Source of the DNA: Tigriopus japonicus
Lineage: Eukaryota > Arthropoda > Copepoda > Harpacticoida > Harpacticidae
Assembly (NCBI GenBank): GCA_010645155.1
Contig: CM021316.1
Location: 11,032,119 to 11,096,118 of the forward strand
Reading direction: 5' to 3'
Length of the DNA stretch: 64,000 bases
Part shown: in pieces, positions 41,501 through 53,218 of the stretch
Numbering within the stretch: the stretch's first letter is position 1
Layout of the letters: the number at the start of each line of letters is the position of its first letter
Translations under genes and position numbers: made by a program
The notes under the pieces: model-generated
What the model saw: the letters and a program-made list of their open reading frames with translations, nothing else
The model's database searches: none
What the model was told of the DNA's origin: nothing

Positions 41501-44500
41501 GAACTTTGTTTAATACTCTCACCAAAATCTCGATCTTCTCCTCTCCGGTTTGCAATGTTCTTGTTTGGCTTTGTTAGGGACGAAATCAGGCCCTTACAAG
41601 TCATGACATTTCTGTTTAAAAGGATGAAACAATTTTCGTGAAGGCTAGACGAGAAAACTCAATCAAGTGTGAACCGTGCAAATCACCCTTCCAATTGCAC
41701 TTTGTGTCCATTCCATCATTTACCCGCTTGACCTATCAAATGCAAGTTGTTTCGTATCATGTTCAAGGTTACCTCCATTATCCTGCCAATGTTTCAATAC
41801 CCTAAGGGAGACTTAATGAAGACACTCTCATGAATCTCTGGAAAGAAACTGCCTGACGTCTACTTTTGTCGGTGGGGGAGCGATGCTGACATCTTTTGTG
41901 CTCGATTTCTTTTGCTATTCATGGTCAATGTCTCTGGATTCTAAAACTCTTCACTTGAATGTGAACCCGTCATTAGCCACTAGACATTAAATCATCCTCA
42001 AAATAAACGGCGTTGCCTTGGGAAAAGATCAGGATTGAGAGACCTTGCCATCATTATTGCCTGCAACTGATGCATCGAAAAGGGCACTTGGTCACACTGA
42101 CATTTGCCCTGCGGAGCGAGCGCCGTCTAACGTAACGGAGCTAAATAATGGAAGTCAACAACAGATGCCCAGCTTGCTTGGATGATGTGCCGAATACGGA
42201 TAACAGGGGAATCCCTTTGGTTCGTACCTTTACGGTCAATGCACTTTCATTCAAGAGCATTGAATTCGCCAAACACCGAGCCATGTTTGCATAAACCTAA
42301 GTTGCGTCTGAAAGCAATTAACCGGTTTGTGGTTTTGTGTCATTGGTTTTGGACTTGTATATCAAATCAGTGTGGTCAAGTTCTATTTAGGAATTGTAAA
42401 CAAAGACACAGGATGATATGACTTTCAATCCTAGAGGCAAAGTCAGCACTAGTTCTTGCACCAAGTCCTATACACATTTTATTTTGCCTCAAATAAATTC
42501 ACAAACTCATGGAAATCAATTATAGACAAATTCATCAGGAAAAAAGTTCAATATATTTTCAACCATAAATGTGATGAGAGGCCATAAAATTTTGATTGAC
42601 ACAAACTCAAAAACAAAGAACCCCCTTACTGTTCTTCCTCATATCAAATATGCACCATGATATGACCTCATACTAATATTTTTTTCTAATTTCCATATAA
42701 GTCTGATTCCTCTTGCTTTGCTTCATTTTTCTTTTGCTCGTCTTGGGCTTTCTGAATGTCGTATCCCGGAAATATAACTATAGACAGTGAGTCCGATCGA
42801 TTTTCTCATTCTCATCAAGACATCAATCTTTGCTCCAAAACTGAAAAACGAAAACGCTAGAATATCTTGGCTACAAAATTCTAGTGTAACTCATTTTTGG
42901 TTTCTGTTGCTTTTGTACGCTTTTGCAATCATACGCTTTTTGTGAGTAAATGTACTAAGACCCTTTTAGTGCCAGGACTACAATTCATTATTGCCTAAAT
43001 AATCTTATGATTGCTACAACCCTGAGTGATCTGTTCAAGCTAAAGGGCATTTTCACATACACTGCCAACTTTGACACTGTAAGAAATCTATTTAGTGTCG
43101 AAACCATCTAAACATAGTTGCCCGATTTTTGGATATCGATCTGTACCACTGAACACGTTCCAAACAATCACCTGCGGCAATTCTAAAGCCTCCCCAGTTT
43201 TGTACCCCGTGTTTTGTTACAGATATGCCTCATCTATTCCCAGGATGTCCTTCCTCGATCCTATGTCACCCTAGAAAAGCAACACCACTAGCACTAAGTT
43301 AGTAAGTAATCGAATTGCCGCACATGTGATCTCCCTTCCAAAGAGAAAGGCCGGATCCGAGGGATAAGGCCGTTGAGAAGGAAATGACCTCACGAACATG
43401 CCACAACGAACCTTATTTTGATTGAGGAGAACTCTTTTCGGCGAGACCTCGTCTCCGTCGCCGTTTTCTTCTCTTTAGAGAGCAGCCGATCCTTCGAGGA
43501 TTCACGGCCTCTCTTGGGCAGTTTCTCTTTTGTTTCCTCCGAAAACAGACTTCCTTGTAGGACTGTGCTATAGAGCGAACTAGTTGATTAGTTTGAACTC
43601 GTGATTGGTGTCAATAGTGCGGTTTTGATGATTGTACTACAAATTCGTCAACCTCGAAAGTGAACTTCAAAAATAGTGGCCGCTCATGAGACCACAAGTT
43701 TGTGGGTAAGAGGATGTTTTTTTTTATTCTTAAAGCGAAGCTAAGCAATGAACAATATGTCTTGTCCCTAAATGAACTCTAAGTTCAATAGGTTACGCTC
43801 AGGGGGGAAGATATTAAAATGAAATTTGCAGTTATTGTTGACCGGTTAATTAATTTTGTATGCTCAGACATTCTTCTTTTATTTTTGTTGCTTTTAATGG
43901 TTGTTTATTGAATACAAAGAAGGGGGTAAATTTACTTCTTTTAATAACAGCATGGTGTCTTAGTCTTAAAGTTTGGTTTATTAGGACCAATAATCCCGTC
44001 CAAACTTCGAAAGAACTCGATTTCTTTTATGCTGAAGGGATCAGACGGTCGTAAATTATAGGGATGAGAAGAAAAGTTATTGTAATAAATTATTGATTTT
44101 TGTTTGTCCCCGTCAAGGCACACTTGTCAGCTCATAGACATAAGTAGCATAAGTCAGTCATGTTAGGTAAGAATTTGTAAAGCCCGAATTCAAATTTGTA
44201 GAAATGGGTCCAGTCTTGCAGATCTTGTGCAAACACCTTTCAGTCAAAATATTTTTTTCAAAGTAGTACAGTTACAAGTAACGTTCCCACTCTTTAGTGT
44301 TTCTTTGTCTCTGTGTTTCTTTCCTGTAATCAGCCTGTCAAAAACAGGTGGTAATTTCAATTTTATGTTTTTGTCAATCTGCATCAACAGTGTAAGGCAA
44401 TGAAGGCAATGAGATTCAATAAAAAAATCCGTTGTTGCTTGAAACTCCACTCAAACATCTCTTTTCGCTTCTTCAACGAATGTTTTCGTTCTTCTCGTTC

Positions 44501-45589
44501 TAAAATGAAAGACCTTGACGGAAATGACCTAAATGTGGAAGTCTCCTCATCAAAAACATCTGATCGCCCCTTTCATCAGCGAGATATTTGATAGCGGCCT
44601 TGTGATTTTCGAGGATAAAGCCCAAGCCTGCGTCCGTTGCATTACTGGATATAGCTATACAATTGCCTGATCTGTTCCATATATCTTTTTCATTATAAAG
44701 ATTGACGGCTTTTGGTCTGATCGATAAAACTCTATCTAGTGGTCTTTTGATTGGTAGTGGTGACACTGTCACTCGTCATGGAGAAAAAGCGTAGACAAGC
44801 TTCACGCTTAACCTTATGTGTTACTGGGCAGAGTGTGTCACAAACTATTAATATTAAATATAAAAAAGGGATTCGAGGATGCATTATGATGCATCAAAAG
44901 TAACTTTGTGTTATCTTTTCACTAGTGAGAGGACTGATTCCATCAAGGTTAGCTGTTCTTGGGACAAAACCAATGCAAGAAAAAGAATACATTTTTCAGT
45001 GTGACAAAATGGTGGTTAGTTGATCTAAAATCTAAGGAACAGTAATCTATATTGTTTGCCATGGGAGCAGAATTTTGAAGCAAGCCAAATCTCATCGGTT
45101 TAAAACCATGTCATACCAACCAAGCTGATGTCCATCTCTGAAAAGCCTCATTTGAGATCGGCATCAGTTGGTTTCACATATCAAAAGAGCCGTCTTTAAT
45201 GAGGGAAGCTCAGTAAACATCAGCTGGGCCTGATTGTTTCCCCCGTAGCTCGGTCATGGCCTCTGGTGTCTCATTGCTTCACTAAAATTCTACGCTCGTA
45301 TCTCATTCTCGACCGTTTGTTGCGGAGCAACTGACCGTTTGAAATATTTGATCGAGCGCAAAACAGGAATGAACAGAATCACCACAAAAGGATGGCACAA
45401 CACTACGGAGCACAAAATCAACAACCTTTTTCGCAGTGTGCTTATCCAATATGAAAAAATCCGAATTCTCTTTCTTGGTAATACCATTATGATAATTGTC
45501 TATTGTTGCAATCAAAAGCAAACAACAAAAATATCACCAATATTTGGACCACAAGCTAGATTTTCTCCCTTTTCCCTTTAATTTAACAA
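41501..45589. other. Intergenic or 5' intron region, no coding exon supported
   Basis: No open segment shows a known domain. A relatively GC-rich block at about 43320-43705 ends in a donor-like GG|GTAAG at 43706 and could be a noncoding first exon or promoter, for instance of the downstream GPCR. That is a guess. Confidence 0.35.
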
Positions 45590-45809
45590 GTGATGCACCG
45601 AAAGCTTTTGGCCGAAATTTCGGTTTCAGTAATGCCTACAAAAACCGAAAGCAGACATGGACTATTAATTTTTTTTTTTTAGTTTGCGATTTCTTAACAA
45701 CGAACTCATAAGCAATTCGAAATTTCAAAGTAAATTTTGGATGCATATAATTTTGTTGTCAGCTGCTTTCGGTTTCGGTTTCGGTTAAGGGCCTTTTTAG
45801 GTCCATCAC
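45590..45809. mobile_element. GTGATGGACCGAAAG MITE, copy 5
   Basis: Ends GTGATGCACCGAAAGC and GGTCCATCAC, with TA on the right. The interior shares TTTTGTTGTCAGCTGCTTTC and repeated GGTTTC units with the copy at 19403-19639. 220 bp. Confidence 0.8.
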
Positions 45810-48373
45810 TAAAGTCTACAGAACGATTTTGAGGTGGTCACAAACCAAACTATTTTGATCATTTGATGCCTTCAAGAAGTCCAGAAATAAAATCTTTGAA
45901 TTACCCAATAACACGGATTTGATGGATGGCTCAAATCCATGCCCTCTCACAATACACGCCGTTGACGAATAGAATCGTTTTGAAGACCCCATTATCGATT
46001 TTTTAATGGTTCCTACATGTCTCAAATCTATTCCAAGAATTGCACTTTTTGTGCTGATTTGCCAATGAACTCATTCAAGAGTCAAGTTTTGGGTTGAAAA
46101 AAAAAATCACCTCATTCACGTACTAACTTTGCAGATTGGAAAAAGAGTTCTCTAGTATATGGAAAAACAAGGACTGTTACAAAGGACATGTTTCGTGGGA
46201 GAATGTCATGAGCGTAATTTGGAGTGATCATCTCTTTGAGTAGCTTTTGTCAACGATGACTTGCTCTCAAACTCAACCAGAATTGTCATGTTCACATTTG
46301 TTATCTTGAACAGTTTCTTTAGCATGAGTCTCAAGGTAACCTTGATTGAGAGGTCTCGTACTACTGTAGCTCCCATATGTATGTGAAGTACAAAGCCGTG
46401 TTCCCAAATCTCCTGAAACTGTCTTTTGCGTGGAAGTTCAACATGTTTCTTTCACGTTTTCATTGAGTGACTTGATTCTCACGTGCAGTGTGACCTTTGT
46501 GATCGACTGACATTGAACAAGATCAAGTCATTGAGCACTCACAGGATATTCGAAACTCGTCCGATTGGTTATTTACTTGTTGGGCTTAGTGTTTCTTTAG
46601 GTTTCGCATGGAATCATTTGTTTCAATTCATGAAGATCCTAGCATCCTTTGAAGTACAAAAGCGCCTCCGGTTCAAAAAGATTGGCACATAAAACAACCA
46701 ATTCAAGCTAAGGATCTTTTTATCTGTCTGTTGATCTTTTGAAACCTCTGCGAATGTACTTTCAATGCAAATTCAAGATGCATTGGATGCTTTTCCGCAT
46801 TTTTCTATTTGTTTCAAGCAGCAGCAAACAAGACAAACATTCCAATTTTATGCTGCATTGGACATGACAATTGGTTTGAGTTTGATCACAAATTGGGCCG
46901 AAAAAATTAGGCTTATCTGACGGCTTGCCAGAAACAAAAGCGTAAAAATAAAATTGCTTTTGGGCCCCAAAAAATCAAGTATGTCTTTAATCAAGGATAT
47001 TGCAATGTACACTAAGTCAGTACAAAATGATTTTTCTGCTACGATTGGTCAAGGATATCCTTGGATTAGGCAACAAGTTATCGAATCTACTTTAGATTTG
47101 CACGAAGCCAGGTTTCTAGACCTTAGAAAGCGACCTTATCAATAAAGGTCAATCAATTTCTTTATTCCTTATAAGCTTAGCTTCTCTTTGGTCATTGGTC
47201 TGCCAATGATAAACTAACCGAAATCGGAAACAAAAACAAAAAGCGTATACATTAGCTTCGAAATCACATGCAAAAGCCGAAAAGCTCTTTTGTTCTGCAT
47301 AAACTTCTGGCTTTTATATCTTCCAAAGACACTTCCATTGTACGAAATCGGGGTTTTATTCCAATCCAAATAAAAAAGTATTTTGCTTTGCTTCTGTAAC
47401 TTGTTTGCTTTTGTAGACAAACACCTTATAACGGGGAAAATGTGTGCAACTTTTGCGTAGGACTCTGTTCAAACCTCAAATGATTGTGGGTTTACACTGT
47501 ACTTTGGCAAATGTTGTGCAACAAAGTTTCCGCATTTAATCCCAAGGGATGCCACCCAAACACTCCAATAATGAAGTTAGAGAATCATCGAATCTGACTG
47601 AGCGTAAACTTGATCAACACTAACAACAGAGACTGTATTCAGGAAGCTCAACTCCGAATGTATTTGTTTATCGAGCTCTTCTTTGGTGGGCTAGAGATTA
47701 CGAACCCGCTGGAGTTTGATGTTTTCTAAGGGTAACACAGATCATTCCAGAAGCATGTCATAGGTAAAAATAAATACCACATGCACTCTCACTTTCCGAT
47801 GAGAGCGAGATTGGAAGTATTTTATGATGGAGTTTGGCGAAAGTTGTCCCATAAGCCTTGGGCCCATTTTTTTAGATTGAAAGAGCTATAGGCGTCACAA
47901 AATAGTTCTAGTTCATGATAAATTTCTTTTTATGAATGAAATATCTCGTTTTTCACAAAAATAATGAGATTTGCCATCTTTCAGTCACCTTTAAAAATAT
48001 CATGAATGATGAGGACGGAAACATTTTTCAAAGATGTGTCACTTTTGCCAACTAAAGTAGTAAGTTGTATCAGCAAACTGCTGTTTCTTTACACAACACC
48101 CTCTAATTATGCCATCTCAAGTGAAGTTTGGAGTGAGGCCTTTAAATTATTTTGTTAAAAAATCACTTTTCCAATTTCTATTTTCAAAGGCTGGGGATTT
48201 TAAATCACATTTGAACAATTAGTATAGCTAATTCATACATCGGTTTACCGAACCCGACAAAAGTACTTGATCATAATTTATCTGTCAATCAAGATTTCGC
48301 TCATAAATGGCTCTTAATTAACTTCCCCATAGCATTGCAGTACAACTATGATCTGACATTTCCCTCATTCTTA
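45810..48373. other. Intergenic, nothing recognised
   Basis: No exon, RNA gene or element with both ends could be supported. A fragment near 47215 (AACCGAAATCGGAAACAAAA) resembles the interior of the GTGATGGACC family. Confidence 0.4.
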
Positions 48374-48919
48374 GGGCCCGGAAAAATATTTGTAAAAAAG
48401 TGACAAAATATCAATATATACATTCTTCAAAAGGCCAAAATATTTGGAAAAAAGCCGGATATTAAAGAACTACTTTTTTGACAAAGCCATTATTTGGTAT
48501 TTTTGTTGGTGTGCACCGATTTTTCAATATTGGTTTATGGTGAATTTGATGCATTTGGCCGTTTTTGGAGGCAAACTTGAATGTAATTGATTCAAAAATA
48601 TAATTTTCAATTTGCCTCAATAAATGGCCCAGTTTTTTTCGTGGATGGCAATAGTTTTGGTTATGAATGTCTTTAATCTTAGAACAAATGCCATTTTAAG
48701 AGGTTTTTGTATTTTGGGTTCATTTTTGGTAAGCCCTATTGAGCACTGGTCGTTCATTTATTTTCCTCAATTTTGCCTGAAATATTTTTTTCTGACTTAA
48801 ATATTCGAGAATACATTTATTTTTTCCTTAAAAACGCCAAAATATTTTTAAAAAATCGACGAAAAACGGATAAATATTTTTAAAATATTTTATATTTTAA
48901 AAAATATATTTCCGGGCCC
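48374..48919. mobile_element. GGGCCCGG MITE, well-preserved copy
   Basis: Ends GGGCCCGGAAAAATATTT and ATATTTCCGGGCCC are inverted repeats flanked by TA on each side. 546 bp, very AT-rich. A degraded relative lies in papilin at 16958-17465. Confidence 0.82.
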
Positions 48920-49697
48920 TACTCATTATTTTTCGATTTGGTAAGATCTTTTTCGTCCGTTTTTAGTCATAGACACTTAAATGCAACTCTATACCTTTAT
49001 ACTTATAACCTTTCTTACATTTCAGCGAACTAGGTTGTCTAACTCTTAGCTCTTCGAACTGGGACAACGGACAGAACGTACTTCGACAAATCTTGATAAA
49101 CTTAGATACGCATTTTTTCGCTCAAACCCAGAGTGAGTTGACATATCAAACCAATTTTTCAAGACGTCTTAAGCACCTCGATTTATCAATAGATTTAAGG
49201 TCTGATGCCCCAAAAGTGAATGAATTATGTTTTCTTGTTTGCTGTTTTGTTGCATGTCTATCAGCTTTTGCTCAAGTTTCATATCAATTACCATGATTAT
49301 TGAATATGGTATCCGTAACTTGAGTAAGAAACGATGACATCAAATTAAAACCGTGCTCTAGCCGTGGAATTCCCTTATGATTATATTCAATCACAAAACG
49401 CAAGTGCCAGCATTCATAATAGTGATGTGTTTCGAACCAGGAGTGTTTCCAGTTTTGACTCGGAAGTTTATCGCTTTTAAAAGGGCAGGTTGTATTAAAC
49501 TTTTTTTTAAAGACCTAAACTGGGACCAATTTGGCAACACTCGAACTAATTCTATTTCGAGTTCTACCAGTAGTAGTGATGGGAGGCAAACAAGAGCTTG
49601 GGCAAGCGGTCCGGTACAGTACCTTGGACTTGCCGAAACTTGGGTCTACTTGGGTGCCTGTACAAGTATTTTTCCCACCTTACAGGTTTGCCAAATT

Positions 49698-50102
49698 NNN
49701 NNNNNNNNNNNNNNNNNNNNNNNNNNNNNNNNNNNNNNNNNNNNNNNNNNNNNNNNNNNNNNNNNNNNNNNNNNNNNNNNNNNNNNNNNNNNNNNNNNNN
49801 NNNNNNNNNNNNNNNNNNNNNNNNNNNNNNNNNNNNNNNNNNNNNNNNNNNNNNNNNNNNNNNNNNNNNNNNNNNNNNNNNNNNNNNNNNNNNNNNNNNN
49901 NNNNNNNNNNNNNNNNNNNNNNNNNNNNNNNNNNNNNNNNNNNNNNNNNNNNNNNNNNNNNNNNNNNNNNNNNNNNNNNNNNNNNNNNNNNNNNNNNNNN
50001 NNNNNNNNNNNNNNNNNNNNNNNNNNNNNNNNNNNNNNNNNNNNNNNNNNNNNNNNNNNNNNNNNNNNNNNNNNNNNNNNNNNNNNNNNNNNNNNNNNNN
50101 NN
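49698..50102. other. Assembly gap (405 N)
   Basis: Run of N inside nested repeats; apparent ORFs spanning it are artefacts. Confidence 0.99.
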
Positions 50103-50225
50103 TGAAAAATGCGAGAAAAAAGTTAATTTTAGGTTGGAAACTTATTTTTAGGTAAAAATTGCCCAAAAAAGGCGTTTTAGGTTAAAACCTAGGTTTTTAT
50201 GTAAAACCTAAAATATTCAGCCCTA
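50103..50225. mobile_element. Right end of a TAGGGCTGA-type hAT MITE, left end in the gap
   Basis: The terminus TTCAGCCCTA equals the right TIR of the hAT element at 36778-37477. Instead of TTCTCGAGAA, its subterminal region is packed with TTTTAGGTT / AACCTAAAA in both orientations. The left part presumably lies in the run of N. Confidence 0.55.
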
Positions 50226-51075
50226 GTGATGACTCATTACTTGCCCAAGTCACATCACTAACCAGTAGTTACACTTATGGATTTCGAGTTGGCAATGCTG
50301 CCATATTTTATAGTAGGTAAGGTCCATTGCTTGTTGAAAAGTTTAGTTGTGGTCAGATTTTTGACTCTAAAAACCAAAATGGCAAAACTCTGACAAAAAA
50401 CCGACTCGAAACACATCAGTAATTCATATATTTTCAAAAACAGTTTGATGAGAACTAAGTACTTCAATGTTTCTTTAGATTACAGCCAAACGTTTGGTAA
50501 CCAAAATGAGAATAGGACTTATTTAATCAGCAGGTAAAGGAACTTTGATAACTTCACACTCCTTCATGGGAGGCCATGCATTGCAAAAGTGACCCTCCCC
50601 CCCTTCCCCCCAAAGAGGAAGATGTTGCCTTAACAAATCTTGGTGAACTGAACAGAATCCTTTTTTTCATAATGTAATTGTTAGAAACTCGTTCAATTGT
50701 GGTCTCCTCGATATCCTGAATGGGACTAGTGTTTCGGAACGATTTGAATATATCATTCCCATTCGAGCTATTTTGGATCTACATGCAACCAATTCGAGCC
50801 TTTTTCCTGGTTGACAAAGGAACGTGCAGTAAGATTGTGCCACGCAAGTTCCTTATCCCGCATTTCAGGAAAGCCAGGAGAGCTTTGACATAATGGTGTT
50901 GTTAAAGATGTGTGATGTAACCAGAAAAATGGCATTTCCTTTCAACAGTTAATTATACGGACCAATTGACTGTGCATCTGCTTTGATAAAGAAGCCAAGT
51001 TCGTATTAAATATGCAATATGTTACCCATTGCAATTTGTTGTCCTTTTATGTTTTGTTAAAGATCACTTCGACTA

Positions 51076-51304
51076 GTGATGGGACAAAAAGAACGAGCTC
51101 AATACGACACCATTCAGCTGAATCTTGAAAGCAAGAAAAATGGAATTATGAACATTTTGTGCTGGTGTTATGTCTAAAATTAGTACTTACGGAGATTTTC
51201 TATTTGATTAGTTTCAAGGAATTGAACGAGATTTTTTAAACAGTATTTTTGTGTGAGATCTTGCCTTTGGTCTCGGTACAATCAAATAAAACCGAAACCA
51301 TCAC
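51076..51304. mobile_element. GTGATGG-type MITE, diverged copy 6
   Basis: It starts GTGATGGGACAAAAAGAACG and ends AAAACCGAAACCATCAC, with TA on both sides. 229 bp. The interior is poorly conserved relative to the other copies. Confidence 0.6.
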
Positions 51305-51306
51305 TA

Positions 51307-52748
51307 ATTTTTCGTTGAGACAAGGTGAATTATTATGGACCATTTTGAGCCATTGACTGTGATGTAGCCTCTTTTTGAAAAATCACGGAAAGGTGTCTTC
51401 TGTCGATAGGATTGACACCCTTTGAGGTGTTTCAAACTATCGTCGATTGAGCATCGCAGTCAAAGAGAACTTTAAGATTAAGGAGCAACTGTCAAGGACT
51501 CTTTGTCTCCTTTCAGCAAGTTCGTTTGGTTCCCAAATGGATACACATTCAAAAGAAAGATCCTCAACGTCGGAAGGCGCTTGTTGTAAAATTGAAAATT
51601 GAATATCCCGCTTGCCTTAGATGCTGAGATTGAGATGTTTTTCAAATGGTTTGAAAGTTCCCTCTTTCCGAAAGTTTCAGTCTCGACTTTGACTCTCAGC
51701 AAGCGCAAGTTTGAGAGATCCTGTTTTCTCAGTACAGGATATTGTGATCTGATTGTGAAACTTTCCGAGATCCAACATCCCGTCTCCCTGGTGGTTGTCA
51801 AAACAAGTTATAGCAGCAGTCCCATTGTCTGTTTTGTCAGGCAAGCAAAATCCCATTTCCACTAGATTTAACCAAATTACGCGGATCTGATTTCTGCCGA
51901 ATGCATCAAAGGGTATATTGATATGGAAATTGGGTTTGAGTAATAGAAAAATCACCTTTCACATGGGCATCTTTTGTGCGCCATTTTCTTTATGTTAAGG
52001 AGCTCAGATGAAGAAAGGAAGGAAGCAGTGAATGAATGACTTTCCATCCTCTAATGGTGATTGCCCTCTAACCATTTCTTGAGCATATATTAGAAGATGT
52101 CCACGGCAACAAAGATAAATGGATGATCTGAAGACTGCAGAGTACTGCACCAAATGGGATAACTTAAGTTACTTAACCCCATCAAATGGACTAAGTCTTT
52201 AAAGAAAAAAGAGAAGATGGGCGGTTCCTACGTAGTAACAAAAAACCACCATTAGCAAACGGAATCATTTCTCATTGAGATTCTTCTAACCTCTCTTAGA
52301 TTTTGGAGGAGAAATTTCCACCCGAATAACCAAAAATAGGAAATGCCCATTTGGAGAACTTCATAGACTTAAGAAGAAAGTGACCTGAATTTTCGTAAAA
52401 AATGAGCCAGTCTCCGGTTTTGAATGAATACCTGACGTCCAACCTCAAGTTCCAGAGTTCTTGTGCCAAATGTCAATTTTTTGACACTGCCATTGTCTTC
52501 CAACGATGGAAACTAGAAAATGCGAAATATGCCAGAAAGAGTCAGATCCGTTTTCCAGAACCGTATGTTGGTCTATGTCCCTGAAATAAAACTTTGTTGC
52601 GTGAGAACGGAAAGGTTTCGATTGATTAGCAAGAGGTAGAATCGAGAGAGCATTAGACACGCCTTTTGCGAGGCCAACTTTTTCTTTGAGGTGTTCGCAA
52701 TGTTGCGCATTTTCCCTCTGGTAATCTCTTTTTTTATTTTCGTTTCAG
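51307..52748. other. Upstream of GPCR, no exon supported
   Basis: Minus-strand open frames at 51478-51801 and 51677-51955 overlap in different frames and show no known domain. The stretch ends with a pyrimidine-rich tract and CGTTTCAG at 52741-52748, which reads as the 3' splice site of a 5'-UTR intron. Confidence 0.35.
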
Positions 52749-52922
52749 AAAGGAAAGGCCAAGACGGAATCTGCCGTTATTTCAACAAAACTTGGATTTT
52801 AATGTCAGCAAAAGTTGTCTCCAACTTTAACTTTACACCTTCGACCTTCGTCAGTGATATAACGAGCTCGTTTTTGTAACAAAAGCGGCCCTAAAGTTCG
52901 AGACCCGATATAAAGGTGCCAC
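52749..52922 (+). promoter_or_regulatory. GPCR 5' UTR with splice acceptor and upstream ORF
   Basis: A strong acceptor (TCTTTTTTTATTTTCGTTTC then AG) ends at 52748, suggesting that the first coding exon begins at 52749 and that an upstream noncoding exon exists. Within this leader, ATG at 52802 opens a 25-codon upstream ORF closed by TAA at 52877-52879, 43 bases before the main start. Such uORFs often lower translation of receptors. Confidence 0.5.
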
Positions 52923-53218
52923 ATGATGGAAGAAGAAGACACTTTGACGTCCAATTTGCAAGGACTCGCTTCGAAACAAGTTCAGAATATGTCCGGGTTT
53001 GAATCTCCCGCCAATTTCAACCGAACAAGTTTTGGCGGGAATTCCAACTTTTCCGACCACGTGACTGACGATTTTCAGTTGGAAAATTGTGGAACCTTAG
53101 GGTTCGAGGAAATTCAAACAATCCATTCCTGTGGCTATTGGGTAGAAGGCGTGGCCATGACCATTCTCGGCGCCATTGCCCTGATTACTAACCTCATTAG
53201 TATCTACGCATTCTCCAG
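52923..53218 (+). CDS. GPCR exon 1: N-terminus and TM1
   Basis: From ATG at 52923 to the donor GTAAGA at 53219. Encodes the glycosylatable N-terminus and TM1 (GVAMTILGAIALITNLIS), ending in phase 2 within an arginine codon. Confidence 0.82.

Larger units (their letters stand above)
49576..50258. mobile_element. GTGATG...CTTGGGCAAG MITE nested in 49423-50419
   Basis: The left end GTGATGGGAGGCAAAC then CTTGGGCAAG matches the reverse complement of the right end CTTGCCCAAGTCACATCAC. TA flanks both sides. It is related to 57514-57805. Much of the interior is N. Confidence 0.68.
49423..50419. mobile_element. GTGATGTGTTTCGA MITE, host of nested elements
   Basis: The left end GTGATGTGTTTCGAACC is mirrored by the right end ACTCGAAACACATCAG, with TA outside each. 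Shared subterminal sequence (CAGTTTTGACTCGG on the left, mirrored by CCGACTCG on the right) supports one element. It contains the element at 49576-50258, which holds a hAT-type end and an assembly gap. The right end matches the fragment at the window start. Confidence 0.72.

Noticed and set aside
42148..42294. 48-codon ORF beginning MEVNNRCPACLDD
   Set aside because: Too short to support; no known domain and no regulatory context.
49377..50166. ORFs of 185-242 codons across the N run
   Set aside because: They exist only because N bases do not create stop codons.
51478..51955. Overlapping minus-strand ORFs of 107 and 92 codons
   Set aside because: Two frames, no domain, no splice sites that join them convincingly.
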